Below, one piece after another: positions 5,739 through 6,026 of a DNA stretch of 6,026 nucleotides. This DNA is from CAIUGU01 sp031398625 (GTDB taxonomy: Bacteria > Pseudomonadota > Gammaproteobacteria > Steroidobacterales > Steroidobacteraceae): contig JANNNQ010000142.1 in assembly GCA_031398625.1 (NCBI GenBank), positions 1 to 6,026 on the forward strand, read 5' to 3'. Position 1 is the first letter of the stretch. The number at the start of each line of letters is the position of its first letter. The notes beneath the pieces were generated by a model, which did no database searches, was not told the origin of the DNA, and saw only the letters and a program-made list of their open reading frames with translations. The position numbers and the translations under genes were made by a program.

Positions 5739-6026
5739 ATGAGATCACGATCAAAAACTCCGGCTCGGGCAGCCGGAACGCAAAAGAAGAGTCACCCGTC
5801 GAGCATCGTCGCTGTCGAGAGCCGGCACATTCTGTGGTCCGTGCGGCTCATGCTCGCCGTCCGGGCCGGGGGCCGCTGCGAGTTCGACGGCTGCAACAAA
5901 TATCTCCTCGAGCACCCGCTGACGTTCACGAAAGGCAACTACGCCGAGGCAGCTCACATCGTTGGCTTCAAGCTGGACGGCCCACGAGGCAACGACGGGC
6001 AGCGTCCGGCCAAGATCAACGACGTC
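5739..6026 (+). CDS. HNH endonuclease, candidate defence effector (3' partial)
   Basis: ATG 5739 has AGGA upstream and follows operator 2; 96 codons are present before the window ends. The first 20 residues are basic and Ser-rich (RSRSKTPARAAGTQKKS). LWSVRLMLAVRAGGRCEF follows, with a CxxxxC zinc-finger pair (Cys 47, Cys 52), then LEHPLTF, then AEAAHIVGFKLDGPRG with the first HNH His at residue 73. The line ends at KINDV, where an NLMLLC-HH type ending should follow outside the window. The pattern GGRCxFxGCN...L-E...N-AHI-DGPRG is that of N-terminal HNH domains in defence nucleases, including the HNH-SAVED CBASS effector Cap5, as recalled. HNH nucleases cut double-stranded DNA with a metal ion. 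The C-terminal sensor domain is not visible, so Cap5 is a candidate, not a call. Other HNH defence proteins or a plain HNH nuclease remain possible. Confidence 0.85.
   Translation, partial: MRSRSKTPARAAGTQKKSHPSSIVAVESRHILWSVRLMLAVRAGGRCEFDGCNKYLLEHPLTFTKGNYAEAAHIVGFKLDGPRGNDGQRPAKINDV

Noticed and set aside
5751..5957. Minus-strand open frame of 68 aa opposite the HNH gene
   Set aside because: It lies opposite clear HNH coding sequence and has no recognisable content.

Overview
The window is GC-rich and every supported gene is on the plus strand. It looks like a chromosomal segment from an environmental Gram-negative bacterium. The secreted proteins point that way: a subtilase with a MopE-type Asp/Cys metal-binding motif, Cys-rich repeats, a Thr-Pro linker and a DUF1566 module, followed by a collagen-like protein. 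This style is common in deltaproteobacterial, myxobacterial and Binatota-like genomes. The lineage is an inference from style only; no rRNA or marker gene is present.

Region 1 (1-2826) holds a large secreted or cell-surface protein in a single reading frame. It starts before the window at the catalytic His of a subtilisin-like (S8) peptidase and continues through a MopE-like motif, Cys-rich repeats, a Thr-Pro linker, a beta-sandwich-like domain and a C-terminal DUF1566 (Lcl_C) domain. One in-frame TAA (1162-1164) cuts it into two open segments inside a Cys-rich repeat, so it appears to be a broken gene or to contain a sequencing error. Region 2 (2827-3513) holds a small exported, possibly lipid-anchored, DUF2846-like protein. 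Its leader can fold into a long hairpin containing the ribosome binding site, and the gene ends at a clear Rho-independent terminator. Region 3 (3514-4505) holds a secreted collagen-like protein with 18 uninterrupted Gly-X-Y triplets.

Region 4 (about 4579-6026) is the most interesting part. A small XRE-family helix-turn-helix repressor overlaps an ImmA/IrrE-type zinc metallopeptidase by four bases (ATGA). Next comes a gene for an HNH endonuclease that runs off the window. The same dyad, GTAAGC-N8-GCTTAC, lies immediately upstream of the repressor gene and of the HNH gene, and nowhere else that I found. The arrangement matches the CapH/CapP logic described for CBASS and other anti-phage operons: a repressor silences itself and the effector operon until the peptidase, activated by DNA damage or ssDNA, cleaves it. 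The start of the HNH protein resembles N-terminal HNH domains of defence effectors such as Cap5 (HNH-SAVED). The effector domain and any cyclase lie outside the window, so the system type cannot be settled here.
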